Assembly: GCA_003569365.1 (NCBI GenBank)
Contig: BGOS01000024.1
Location: 42,964-106,963, forward strand
DNA length: 64,000 nt
Direction of reading: 5' to 3'
Source of the DNA: Anaerolineaceae bacterium
Lineage (GTDB): Bacteria > Chloroflexota > Anaerolineae > Anaerolineales > UBA11657
The position numbers and the translations under genes are program-made. The notes under the pieces were generated by a model. It had not been told where the DNA came from and ran no database searches. It worked only from the letters and a program-made list of their open reading frames with translations. Shown piece after piece: positions 38,144-46,447 of this stretch; position 1 is the stretch's first letter, and every line of letters starts with the position of its first letter.

Positions 38144-38935
38144 TCACAGCTTCCACGCCACAGCAAACACCTCGCGCTCAAAAAACCAGCGGAAGGGCGG
38201 CCAGCGAAATGAAACATGGCGCAGTGCAGCCAACGGCGCGCGCTCGGTGCGGTTTTGCGGCGGGCTCTCCAGCCACACGCGGCTGCCAAAGCCGGCCACG
38301 CGCAGCGCGCGCCACAAGCTGAACGCACTCTGCTCGTTTACATGCACCTCCACATTTGCGGGCGTGTTCAGCGCGCGCGGATTGGCGGGGTAGTGCGTGC
38401 CGCCCATGCGCCGCATGGCGCGCACCAGCGGATATGCAAAACGGTCGTACCATGCGTTGGGCGCGGTATGCAGCACAAACAAGCCATCGGCATGCAGCAC
38501 CCGCCGCACTTCATGGAACGCAGCCTGCAGCTCCCACGGATACAGATGCTCCACCACATCAAACATCAGCACGCGATCACAACTGCCGCTGGGAAACGGC
38601 AGGCGCTTGGCATCCGACTGCGCCACAGCTGCCGGCGCGGCAGCCTTGCCATCGAGCACTTGCCGGCTCAGCTCCACTGCCACCGGCGCATAATCCACTC
38701 CAAACGCGGCTGCGCCAAGCGCTGCACAGTGGCGCAAAATCTCGCCGCGGCCGCAGCCCACGTCCAGCACCCGCATGCCGCGCGTCACCTGCGCCACCGC
38801 AAATGCAGCCTGCAGCCGGCGTGAAAGGCGCGCGCCATTTGTTTCATTAAATTCGTCATAGCCTTCGCACGCTTCGCGGAAATATTCCTCCGTGTACAAG
38901 TGCGGCGAAAGCGCGGGGCGGTTTGATTCAGGCAT
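38144..38935 (-). CDS. Class I SAM-dependent methyltransferase
   Basis: Rossmann-fold methyltransferase with motif I VLDVGCGRGEILRHC near residue 58, motif II-like FGVDYAPVAVELS and a DVVEHLYPWE acidic patch. The C-terminal part carries a Trp/Arg-rich end (SFRWPPFRWFFEREV). 263 residues. The family includes methylases of small molecules, lipids and glycans; the substrate is unknown. It sits between the sortase and murJ in the same direction, which hints at a cell-envelope role without proving it. Confidence 0.82.
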   Translation of the reverse strand: MPESNRPALSPHLYTEEYFREACEGYDEFNETNGARLSRRLQAAFAVAQVTRGMRVLDVGCGRGEILRHCAALGAAAFGVDYAPVAVELSRQVLDGKAAAPAAVAQSDAKRLPFPSGSCDRVLMFDVVEHLYPWELQAAFHEVRRVLHADGLFVLHTAPNAWYDRFAYPLVRAMRRMGGTHYPANPRALNTPANVEVHVNEQSAFSLWRALRVAGFGSRVWLESPPQNRTERAPLAALRHVSFRWPPFRWFFEREVFAVAWKL

Positions 38936-38958
38936 CGAAAAATATTATAGCGACGAGC

Positions 38959-40560
38959 TTAGCGCGCTGCCGGCCGTGGCAGCAGCTGCGCGGCCTCCGG
39001 CACGCGCGCAAGCAGCAGCACGCCAAAATAAATTGCGGCGCCAAAAGCTGCTGGCAGCGCCACCAGCAGCAGCTCGCCGGCCAGTCCGCCAAATGCGTGC
39101 CAGCGCTGCAGCAGCTCCAGGCTCGCCAGTGTGCCGGCCGCCATCAAGGCGGCGGCTGCGCTTGCCTGCAGCGTAATGCGCAGCAAGCCGTTGCCGGCCA
39201 GCGTGCCCACGCGCGCGCGCAAAAACCACCACATGCAAAGCGCATGGGCCGTGAGCTGCACGGCGTTGGCCACAATCAAATCCTGCAGCTGCATGGGCCG
39301 GAAGAGCGCCGGGCCCAGCGCGGCCGCAAGGTACACGCCAACGCCGGCCAGCCCCACCATGGCCGGGGTCCACGCATCCTGGCGCGCATAAAAAGCATTC
39401 ACCAGCGGCAGGTCCACGGCAGCGGCCACCACTCCAAGCAAGTACAGGCGCAGCACAATCACGGTCATCACCGTATCGGCTGGCAAGAAACCACCATGCT
39501 CAAAGAGCAGGCGCACGATTGGGCCGGCCAGCACATACATGCCCGCCACCGCCGGAATGATGAGCAGGATCACAAGCCGCAGCCCATGCGCCAGAGTTTG
39601 CAAAAACTCGCGCTGCTCTACCGCTGCAGCCTGGCGCGCCAGCGTTGGCAGGATGGCAGCCGAGACGGCAATCGAAGTCAGCCCCAGCGGAAACTGCATC
39701 AGCGTTGTGGCATAGCCCATCCAGGCAATGCTTTGGTCGCCAGTGCTCGAGGCCAGACGGTAGGACACAGCGCGGCTCACCATGTCCACCAGCAGCCCCA
39801 GCACGATCGGCAGATACAAGCGCGCAATGCGCTGCAAGGCGGGCTGGCGCCAGTTGAGCACCGGCACCAGGCGCGCATCCAGCAGCCCGCTATATTGCAG
39901 CAGCAGCTGCAGCGCCGCACCGCACAACATTCCGCCCGCCATGGCATACACGCCATACTCGCGCGCAAACAGCAGCGTCGCTGCCACAATCCCCAGGTTG
40001 AACATTGCGGCATTGAATGCCGGGCGCGTAAAGCGCTGCAGCGCAAACAACAGTCCCGCCAGAATGCCGGCCAGATTCAAGAACAGCATCGTCGGCAATG
40101 TGAGGCGCAGCAAGCTTGTGGTGAGCTGCAGCAATTCGGGGCTGAGCCCGCCGCCCACCAGCCACGCCAGCTGCGGCGCAAACAACTCGCCCAGCAGCGT
40201 CAAAACAGCAAGCGCAATGGCACTGATGGTTAGCAGGAACGACGCCACCTGCCACAACTCCGCACGGCGCTCTGCGCGCGCGTACTCACTGAAGACCGGC
40301 ACCAGCGCAGCACTTAACATGCCCCCGGCCAGTAAATCGTAAATCCACATCGGCACCTTGGCTGCCATGTCGAAGGCGCTTACCGCACCGCTGGCGCCAA
40401 AGTAGTTGGACTTCACCGTGTCCCGCACCAGACCCAGCACGCGCGATGCCACATTGCCCGTGGCAATGATGCCGGCAGCGCGCGTAACCCCGGCCATTTC
40501 GGCCGGCGGGTTTGCTTCAGTTTTCTGCAAGATGAAGTGGCGGTACTCAGCGCCGCGCAA
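38959..40560 (-). CDS. murJ: Lipid II flippase MurJ
   Basis: Moves lipid-linked peptidoglycan precursors across the cytoplasmic membrane. About 14 hydrophobic segments, 533 residues. Family marks: ASRVLGLVRDTVKSNYFG, the Arg/Asp-bearing first helix, PMWIYDLLAGGMLSAALVP and LFFALQRFTRPAF. Ten nt separate it from the uvrC C-terminal fragment upstream in the same direction. The ATG at 40560 is the furthest start; Met22 (40497) is an alternative. Confidence 0.93.
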   Translation of the reverse strand: MRGAEYRHFILQKTEANPPAEMAGVTRAAGIIATGNVASRVLGLVRDTVKSNYFGASGAVSAFDMAAKVPMWIYDLLAGGMLSAALVPVFSEYARAERRAELWQVASFLLTISAIALAVLTLLGELFAPQLAWLVGGGLSPELLQLTTSLLRLTLPTMLFLNLAGILAGLLFALQRFTRPAFNAAMFNLGIVAATLLFAREYGVYAMAGGMLCGAALQLLLQYSGLLDARLVPVLNWRQPALQRIARLYLPIVLGLLVDMVSRAVSYRLASSTGDQSIAWMGYATTLMQFPLGLTSIAVSAAILPTLARQAAAVEQREFLQTLAHGLRLVILLIIPAVAGMYVLAGPIVRLLFEHGGFLPADTVMTVIVLRLYLLGVVAAAVDLPLVNAFYARQDAWTPAMVGLAGVGVYLAAALGPALFRPMQLQDLIVANAVQLTAHALCMWWFLRARVGTLAGNGLLRITLQASAAAALMAAGTLASLELLQRWHAFGGLAGELLLVALPAAFGAAIYFGVLLLARVPEAAQLLPRPAAR

Positions 40561-40570
40561 ACGCTGGGGC

Positions 40571-41122
40571 CTAGGCCAGCACGTCCTTCACGGCGCGCGC
40601 CACATCCCGGGACACGCCGCGCACCTGCGCCAGGTCTTCCAGCTCTGCCGAGCGAATACCGTCTAGCGAGCCAAAGTGCTTCAGCAGCGCCTTGCGCCGC
40701 GCCGGCCCGATGCCCGGAATCGCATCCAGCTGTGAAGCCAGCCCGGTGCGCGTGCGGCGCGCGCGATGCAGTGTCAAGGCAAAGCGGTGCGCCTCGTCGC
40801 GAATGCGCTGCACAAGGAACAGCCCCGGCGAACGCCGCGGCAGCAAGATCGGCGCCGTGCGCCCCGGCACAAAAAGTTCTTCGTTCTGCTTGGCCAGACT
40901 CGCGAGCGCCACCTGCGCGCTTAGGCCAAATGCCTGCAGCACCTCCACCGCCACGCCCAGCTGGCCCTTGCCGCCATCCACAATTAAGAGTTCCGGCAGG
41001 CGCAAGAAAGACTCGTCCGGTTTGTGGCCGGGCGCATGCTGCGCAGAGTGCAGGTCCTGCCAGCGCTGCAAGCGGCGCGTCAATACTTCGCGCATGCTGG
41101 CGTAATCATCCGGGCCGGCCAC
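40571..41122 (-). CDS. uvrC: UvrC C-terminal part, downstream of a frameshift
   Basis: This frame holds the end of the RNase H-like nuclease domain (LLIVDGGKGQLGVAVEVL) and the tandem helix-hairpin-helix (LDAIPGIGPARRKALLKHFG) that bind DNA for the 5' incision. Read back beyond its first possible start it continues the upstream fragment in homology, but one base out of register. A GTG at 41120 could serve as start only artificially. It would be functional only if the shift is an assembly or sequencing error or if frameshifting occurs. Confidence 0.85.
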   Translation of the reverse strand: MAGPDDYASMREVLTRRLQRWQDLHSAQHAPGHKPDESFLRLPELLIVDGGKGQLGVAVEVLQAFGLSAQVALASLAKQNEELFVPGRTAPILLPRRSPGLFLVQRIRDEAHRFALTLHRARRTRTGLASQLDAIPGIGPARRKALLKHFGSLDGIRSAELEDLAQVRGVSRDVARAVKDVLA

Positions 41123-42432
41123 GCTGCGAATAACAAAGCGCCGGTAGTGGCTCTTGGCGGGCGTGCCTGATGGAACACCACCATGCTGCCGGTGGCTGCG
41201 GTTCCCTGCGTGTTGGAAATGTCAAAACACTCAATGCGCGTGGGCGGCGCCTGCAGCTCCAGCCCGGCCTGCAGCTCCGCCAGTGCCGCCTCCTGCTTGT
41301 GCGTGTCCGCCTGCCATTGCGCGCGCAACCCGCCCAGCGTTTCGGTTGCATTTTCCAGCGCCATCTGCACCAGCTTGCGCTTGTCTCCGCGCTGTGGCAC
41401 CACCAGTGAAACCTTCTGACCGTTGCGCTTGTCGCGCAGCCAGCGCTCGATGATTGTGGCCTCGGCCACTTCTGAAGGCAGCAGCACCTCGGCAGGAATG
41501 TGCGTGGCCTTGTGATAGAACTGCTTCAGGAACGCACCCAGCACCTCGGTGTCGTTCTCCTCCGCCACGCCCTCCAGCAGAAAGTGGTCGCGCCCGATCA
41601 GCTTTCCACCGCGCACAAAAAACACCTGCGCACAAGCGTCGTTGTCCTGGCGCGCAAATGCAATCACATCTGAATCCAAATGCTGCTGCGAAATAACCTT
41701 TTGCTTTTCCACCACGCGTTCGATGGCCAGCAGCTGATCGCGCAGCGTGGCAGCGCGCTCGAATTGCAGGCGCTCGCTGGCAACACCCATCTCCACCCGC
41801 AAGCGCTCCACCACTTGCGCCGTCTCGCCCTGCAAAAAGCGGCTCAGATCCGCCGCCATGGCCCGGTACTGCTCTTGCGTGGCGGCCCCAATGCACGGCG
41901 CCATGCACAGGTGAATGTCCGCGTACAGGCAGGCGCGCGCATCCGTGCCGGTAATTTCGCGGTCGCACGTCAGGTACGGAAAAAGTTTGCGGAGCACATC
42001 GAGCGTCTGGTGCACCGCCCACGAACTGGTATACGGCCCAAAGTAACGCGCGCCATCAGTATCCACCCGGCGCGTCACCGTAACTTTTGGAAACGCATCC
42101 TGCCAATGCACCTTGATATACGGATAAGCTTTGCCGTCTTTCCAGCGCACGTTGTAGCGCGGCTGGTGGCGGCTGATGAGGTTGTACTCAAGCAGCAGCG
42201 CCTCGAGCTCCGAACTCTGAATGATCCACTCAATATCCACCACGCGCCGCACCAGTTCGCGCGTCTTGCCGGAGTGGTCGCCGGAAGCGTGAAAGTAAGA
42301 GCGCACCCGGTTGCGCAGATTGATGGCTTTGCCCACATAAATCACGCTGCCAGCAGCGTCTTTCATCAGGTAACAGCCGGGCTGCGCCGGCAAATTTGCC
42401 AGTTGTCCCTGCAGTTTTTCGCTCAAATCCAT
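41080..42432 (-). CDS. uvrC: UvrC N-terminal part, ending in a frameshift
   Basis: Excinuclease ABC subunit C, which makes both incisions in nucleotide excision repair. The start MDLSEKLQGQLANLPAQPG leads into the GIY-YIG nuclease (GCYLMKDAAGSVIYVGKAIN). The UvrB-binding UVR region and the start of the RNase H-like domain follow, ending at CFDISNTQGTAATGSM. After VVFHQ the frame leaves the family (ARPPRATTG...). One G appears missing in a GGG run at plus-strand 41166-41167; adding it gives HQGTPAKSHYRRF and joins the two parts into about 620 residues, the normal UvrC length. Confidence 0.9.
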   Translation of the reverse strand: MDLSEKLQGQLANLPAQPGCYLMKDAAGSVIYVGKAINLRNRVRSYFHASGDHSGKTRELVRRVVDIEWIIQSSELEALLLEYNLISRHQPRYNVRWKDGKAYPYIKVHWQDAFPKVTVTRRVDTDGARYFGPYTSSWAVHQTLDVLRKLFPYLTCDREITGTDARACLYADIHLCMAPCIGAATQEQYRAMAADLSRFLQGETAQVVERLRVEMGVASERLQFERAATLRDQLLAIERVVEKQKVISQQHLDSDVIAFARQDNDACAQVFFVRGGKLIGRDHFLLEGVAEENDTEVLGAFLKQFYHKATHIPAEVLLPSEVAEATIIERWLRDKRNGQKVSLVVPQRGDKRKLVQMALENATETLGGLRAQWQADTHKQEAALAELQAGLELQAPPTRIECFDISNTQGTAATGSMVVFHQARPPRATTGALLFAAWPARMITPACAKY

Positions 42433-42454
42433 TGATTTGATTTTAGCATGCGGA

Positions 42455-42482
42455 GTTTTCAAAGCGGCGGGGCTGCTATAAT
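42455..42482 (+). promoter_or_regulatory. Promoter of the LysM surface protein gene
   Basis: GTTTTC (42455-42460), a 16-nt spacer and a perfect TATAAT (42477-42482), 20 nt upstream of ATG 42503. The gap (42433-42502) is shared divergently with uvrC. Confidence 0.5.
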
Positions 42483-42502
42483 CGCCGACCGCCTTTGAAA
42501 TT

Positions 42503-43954
42503 ATGAAATCAAAATTTTTAGTTTTCCTCCGTGGAATAGCAGCTGCCGCGCTGGCGGGCGGGCTGCTGGCTGCCACGGTGGAGGCCGCTCCCGTGCGCGC
42601 CACCAATCTGCTGACCAACCCCGGCTTTGAAGATGCGTTTATAGACGGTGTCGCATCGGGCTGGACGAAGTGGGTGGTGTCCGGCAGCCCCACTTACAAG
42701 AGCGTCACCAGCAGCGTCGCTGCTGCACGCGTTGCCGAAGGGACCAAGGCGCAGCAGTTGGAAGTGGCGAATGCCACATACACCGCGGGAATTCAGCAAA
42801 CCGTCAGCGGGCTCACCGCCGGCACCACCTACCGCTTCACGCTCTCGGCGCATGCGTGGGCCACTTCCAATGATGACAGCACCGCTTCAACCGGAACCAT
42901 CACGCTCAAGGCCGGCATCGGCCAGGGCAGCACCTATGCCTCAGACTCCCGTAATGTGTGGTCTGCTGCGCAGTATGTGAACAACTATGGAAGCCTCAGC
43001 GTGGACGCCGTGGCAGTCGGCACCAGCCTGACGGTTTTTACATTTGCATCCACAACTGTTTCGCTGAAACACAACGACGCCTATTTTGATAACGCGACGC
43101 TGGTTGCAGTGAGTGCAACCACGGCTGTCGCCGGGGCGCAGGCGACCGGTGCGCCGCAAGTGAAATTTGCGCCCACTAATTTTGCGGTTCCCACCGGAGA
43201 TGCCAGCGGCCAGCAGTTGTGGATTGTGCAGCCGGGCGACACGCTAATTCATATTGCGGCCGTCACCTGCGGCGATACGATCGAATGCCTTAACAAAATC
43301 AAGGCGCTCAACCCCGACGCCGGCAGAATGCTATCGTTGGGCCAAAAAATAATTTTGGGGCAGGCTGAAACAGTGCCGGTGGCAGCAACACCTGCGGCCA
43401 CAGCAGCAGTGGCGGAGACGCCAACGCCCGACCCGGCTGCGGCAGCCGAACCCACGGTGGTGACCGAACCAACCGCCGTGCCAACCGTGGAACCAACCGC
43501 TGAAGCGCCCTCGGGCGCAATCTGTGTGCAGCTCTATGCTGACCTGAATGGAAACGGCGTTTTGGACGCTGGCGAAACTTCGGTGAACGGCGGCGTGTTT
43601 ACCATCTTGGATACGGGAAGCAGCAGCACTTTGGGCACTTACACCACCGGTGAAAAACCCGAGCCGTACTGCTTTGAAAAATTGCCGCCCGCAAACTACC
43701 GCATCAGCCTGCAGGCACCCGCCGGATATGTGGCTACCACCCGTGCGGAGTGGGAATTGGCGCTGGCAATGGGCAGCACCGCAAACTTGGAGTTCGGCGC
43801 GCAACAGGCAGAGACGACACCCTCACCAGCCAGTGCTGCAGCAGCATCCAGCCAGCCGGCCTGGCTTGGCTCACTGGTGGGTGCGCTGGGCGCGATGCTG
43901 CTACTCGGCGGTGCCGGCTTGGCCGGCTACTTGCTGCTTACCCGCCGCCGCTAG
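42503..43954 (+). CDS. Surface LysM protein with a C-terminal membrane anchor
   Basis: A signal peptide (KFLVFLRGIAAAALAGGLLA) is followed by a carbohydrate-binding-like jelly-roll (residues 34-210, starts NLLTNPGFED) and a LysM domain at about 237-288 (WIVQPGDTLIHIAAVTCGD) for peptidoglycan. A Thr/Pro/Glu-rich spacer (PTVVTEPTAVPTVEPT) leads to an SdrD-B/Cna-like module (YADLNGNGVLDAGET) and a C-terminal helix (LVGALGAMLLLGGAGLAGYLL) ending RRR. The protein should span the wall with the LysM in contact with peptidoglycan. No sortase motif is seen before the helix. 483 residues. A TATAAT promoter lies upstream. It heads the glycan cluster. Confidence 0.82.
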   Translation: MKSKFLVFLRGIAAAALAGGLLAATVEAAPVRATNLLTNPGFEDAFIDGVASGWTKWVVSGSPTYKSVTSSVAAARVAEGTKAQQLEVANATYTAGIQQTVSGLTAGTTYRFTLSAHAWATSNDDSTASTGTITLKAGIGQGSTYASDSRNVWSAAQYVNNYGSLSVDAVAVGTSLTVFTFASTTVSLKHNDAYFDNATLVAVSATTAVAGAQATGAPQVKFAPTNFAVPTGDASGQQLWIVQPGDTLIHIAAVTCGDTIECLNKIKALNPDAGRMLSLGQKIILGQAETVPVAATPAATAAVAETPTPDPAAAAEPTVVTEPTAVPTVEPTAEAPSGAICVQLYADLNGNGVLDAGETSVNGGVFTILDTGSSSTLGTYTTGEKPEPYCFEKLPPANYRISLQAPAGYVATTRAEWELALAMGSTANLEFGAQQAETTPSPASAAAASSQPAWLGSLVGALGAMLLLGGAGLAGYLLLTRRR

Positions 43955-44010
43955 CGCGCGGCCCGGCGCCGCCCGGCTTGCGCTGCGCGCCTGACACTGG
44001 CGCATTGCAA

Positions 44011-46320
44011 ATGCGCGCCACTCCCAGCTCTCCTTCCGTCCGCTACTGGCAAACCCATGCAGGCCTCATGCTGCTGCTGGCTGCCTGCGTTGGGCTGGGC
44101 AGCGTGTACGCTGCCACCACGCCGCTCTTCGACGCCTCTGACGAGCTTTGGCACTATCCGATGGCCAAGCACATTGCGGATACCGGCAACTTGCCAGTGC
44201 TTGACCCGGCCAACCCCGGCCCGTGGCGCCAGGAAGCGGGCCAACCACCGCTCTACTATTTCTTGATGGCGCAAGCCACGCGCTTGATTGATACAAGCGA
44301 CATGGCGCAGGTGCGCTGGCTGAATCCGCACGCGGATGTTGGGATTCTCACAACGGATGGCAATCGCAATCTGGTGGTGCACACCGCAGCAGAAAACTGG
44401 CCGTGGCACGGCACCGTGCTGGCAGTGCGCATCATTCGATTCTTGTCCGTGCTGCTGGCTGCTGGCACGGTTTGGTGCACCTACGAGATTGCACTCGCGG
44501 TGCTGGCGCGCGACCGCTGGCTGGCTGCCGGCGCTGCGGGCTTCGTGGCATTCACACCCATGTTCCTCTTCATCTCCGGTTCGGTGAACAACGACAACCT
44601 GGCAATGCTGCTGGCGAGCCTGATTGTGCTGCTGCTGGTGCGCATGGCTGGCACACCGGCAGCTGGCCCCGCGCGCCAGCCGGCAGCGCACGCGCTGCTG
44701 GGCTTGCTGCTGGGCTTGGGTGCGCTCACCAAGCTTTCGTTGCTTGCTTTGTTTCCGATTGCAGCGGCTGTGATTGGTGTGCTCGAGATGGCAGACTGGC
44801 GGGCCGATCCGCAGCGCAGCGCGCCAAACATCCTGCCGCATCACGCCCTGCGCCTGCTGCGCCAGGGACTGTTGGTGTTTGGCATTGCAGCGCTGGTTTG
44901 CGGCTGGTGGTTTGCGCGCAACCTGCAGCTGTACGGCACACCCACCGGCCTCAACCAGTTTGTGGCGGTGCTGGGCGTGCGCGCACATCCGGCTGGATTG
45001 CAGCAGCTTTGGAGCGAACGCGAAGGATTCATGCGCACGTTCTGGGGTTTGTTTGGCGGCGTGAATGTTCCATTTCCCGGCTGGGTGTACAGCACGTTAA
45101 ACATGTTTGCGCTGGTGGCCGGCAGCGGTGCAATTATTTTTGCGGGGCGCAGCGCGCGGCGCCTGAAGCAGCCGCCGCGCAACTGGCTGCCGGCAGCCAT
45201 CGTCATTGTTGTTCCGCTGGCCGTGTTCGGATCGCTGCTGCGCTGGTCCACTTTCACGTGGTCTTCGCAGGGGCGCCTCATATTTACCGCCATCCAATCG
45301 CTGGCAGTGCTGTTTGCTGCGGGCATCGATGCCTGGTTTCCCGCCCGCTGGCGCACAGTACGCAACGCGTGCCTAAGCGTGCCGGTTGTGGCACTGCTCG
45401 CGTTGAGTGCGGCTGCGCCCGCATGGGTGATTGCGCCCGCTTACGCAGCGCCCGCGCCGGCAGACCTGTCCCAAATGAAGCAAACCATTGGCACGGGCTT
45501 TGGCACGCCGGCTGCGCTGCGCTTGCGCGGGTATACCTTGGGCGCGAGCCAAGTGCAACCCGGTACTGAAGCAGAGATCACTTTGTACTGGGAAGTGCTG
45601 GCCCCGATGCAGCGCGACTGGAGCGTGTTTGTGCATCTGATTGACGAGGCGCAAACAATTGTTGCGCAGCGCGACACCTTCCCCGGCCTTGGCCGGCAAC
45701 CGACGCGCTTGCTGCAGCCCGGGCAGCTGCTGGCAGACCGCTACTTGCTGCGCATTCCGCAAACTGCATGCGCACCCGCGCGCCTGCAAGTGCAAGTGGG
45801 CTTGTATGATTTTGCCACCGGCGACCGCCTGTTAGCAGACACTGGTGCTGACCATGCGCTCTTGGCCGAGGTGGAGCTGCTGGCAACTGCAGGCGCGGTG
45901 CCCAACGCGCTCGCAATCAATCTCGAAAATCAGATTCAACTAACCGGCTACGAATTTGGCACGCGTACTCTGCAAGCCGGCGCCATGCTGCCGCTGACTT
46001 TGCACTGGCGGGCACTGCGCCAGCCCGCAGCCAACTACACTGTGTTTGTGCAGGTGCGCGGCGCGGGCGATCAAGTCTGGGGGCAGCATGACGGCTGGCC
46101 GGTAAACGGCGGCGCGCCAACCGCAGCCTGGCAGCCCGGGCAAGATTACGCCGACCCGCATACACTGCAGCTTGCAGCCAACACACCGCCCGGCACTTAT
46201 GCGGTGCAAGCAGGAATGTACCGCGACGGCGATGAACGCCTGAACGTGATCAGTGCCAGCGGCGAATGGGGCGACAATTTTGTGACGCTGTGCCGCATTC
46301 GCGTGACCGCTGCGGATTGA
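44011..46320 (+). CDS. GT39/DUF2142-like polytopic glycosyltransferase
   Basis: A large membrane protein of about 769 residues, with roughly 10 helices in the first ~480 and a beta-rich extracytoplasmic second half. The N-terminal loop DASDELWHYPMAKHIADTG carries the acidic cluster of GT-C transferases, followed by GPWRQEAGQPPLYYFLMA, a signature of Chloroflexota GT39/DUF2142-like proteins. The C-terminal part holds two repeats of the type (LTLHWRALRQP...VFVQV), jelly-roll-like. The start at 44011 (MRATPSSPS) avoids overlap with the LysM gene. Function: presumed transfer of a lipid-linked sugar at the membrane surface. Confidence 0.75.
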   Translation: MRATPSSPSVRYWQTHAGLMLLLAACVGLGSVYAATTPLFDASDELWHYPMAKHIADTGNLPVLDPANPGPWRQEAGQPPLYYFLMAQATRLIDTSDMAQVRWLNPHADVGILTTDGNRNLVVHTAAENWPWHGTVLAVRIIRFLSVLLAAGTVWCTYEIALAVLARDRWLAAGAAGFVAFTPMFLFISGSVNNDNLAMLLASLIVLLLVRMAGTPAAGPARQPAAHALLGLLLGLGALTKLSLLALFPIAAAVIGVLEMADWRADPQRSAPNILPHHALRLLRQGLLVFGIAALVCGWWFARNLQLYGTPTGLNQFVAVLGVRAHPAGLQQLWSEREGFMRTFWGLFGGVNVPFPGWVYSTLNMFALVAGSGAIIFAGRSARRLKQPPRNWLPAAIVIVVPLAVFGSLLRWSTFTWSSQGRLIFTAIQSLAVLFAAGIDAWFPARWRTVRNACLSVPVVALLALSAAAPAWVIAPAYAAPAPADLSQMKQTIGTGFGTPAALRLRGYTLGASQVQPGTEAEITLYWEVLAPMQRDWSVFVHLIDEAQTIVAQRDTFPGLGRQPTRLLQPGQLLADRYLLRIPQTACAPARLQVQVGLYDFATGDRLLADTGADHALLAEVELLATAGAVPNALAINLENQIQLTGYEFGTRTLQAGAMLPLTLHWRALRQPAANYTVFVQVRGAGDQVWGQHDGWPVNGGAPTAAWQPGQDYADPHTLQLAANTPPGTYAVQAGMYRDGDERLNVISASGEWGDNFVTLCRIRVTAAD

Positions 46321-46447
46321 TTCAAGATGCTAAACTTTGCGGCAGGGGTGGGGTCCGGCAGCGCCACATCAATTTTTTTTGGGGCTCTGCCGCGCATGCC
46401 CGGAAATTTCCATCATCCCTCACAGTGCTGGTCAAAGTCGTCCTGCA

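Noticed and set aside
38923..40233. 436-residue open frame antisense to murJ
   Set aside because: Shadow with Gln/His/Arg-rich sequence produced by the codon pattern of a membrane protein on the other strand.
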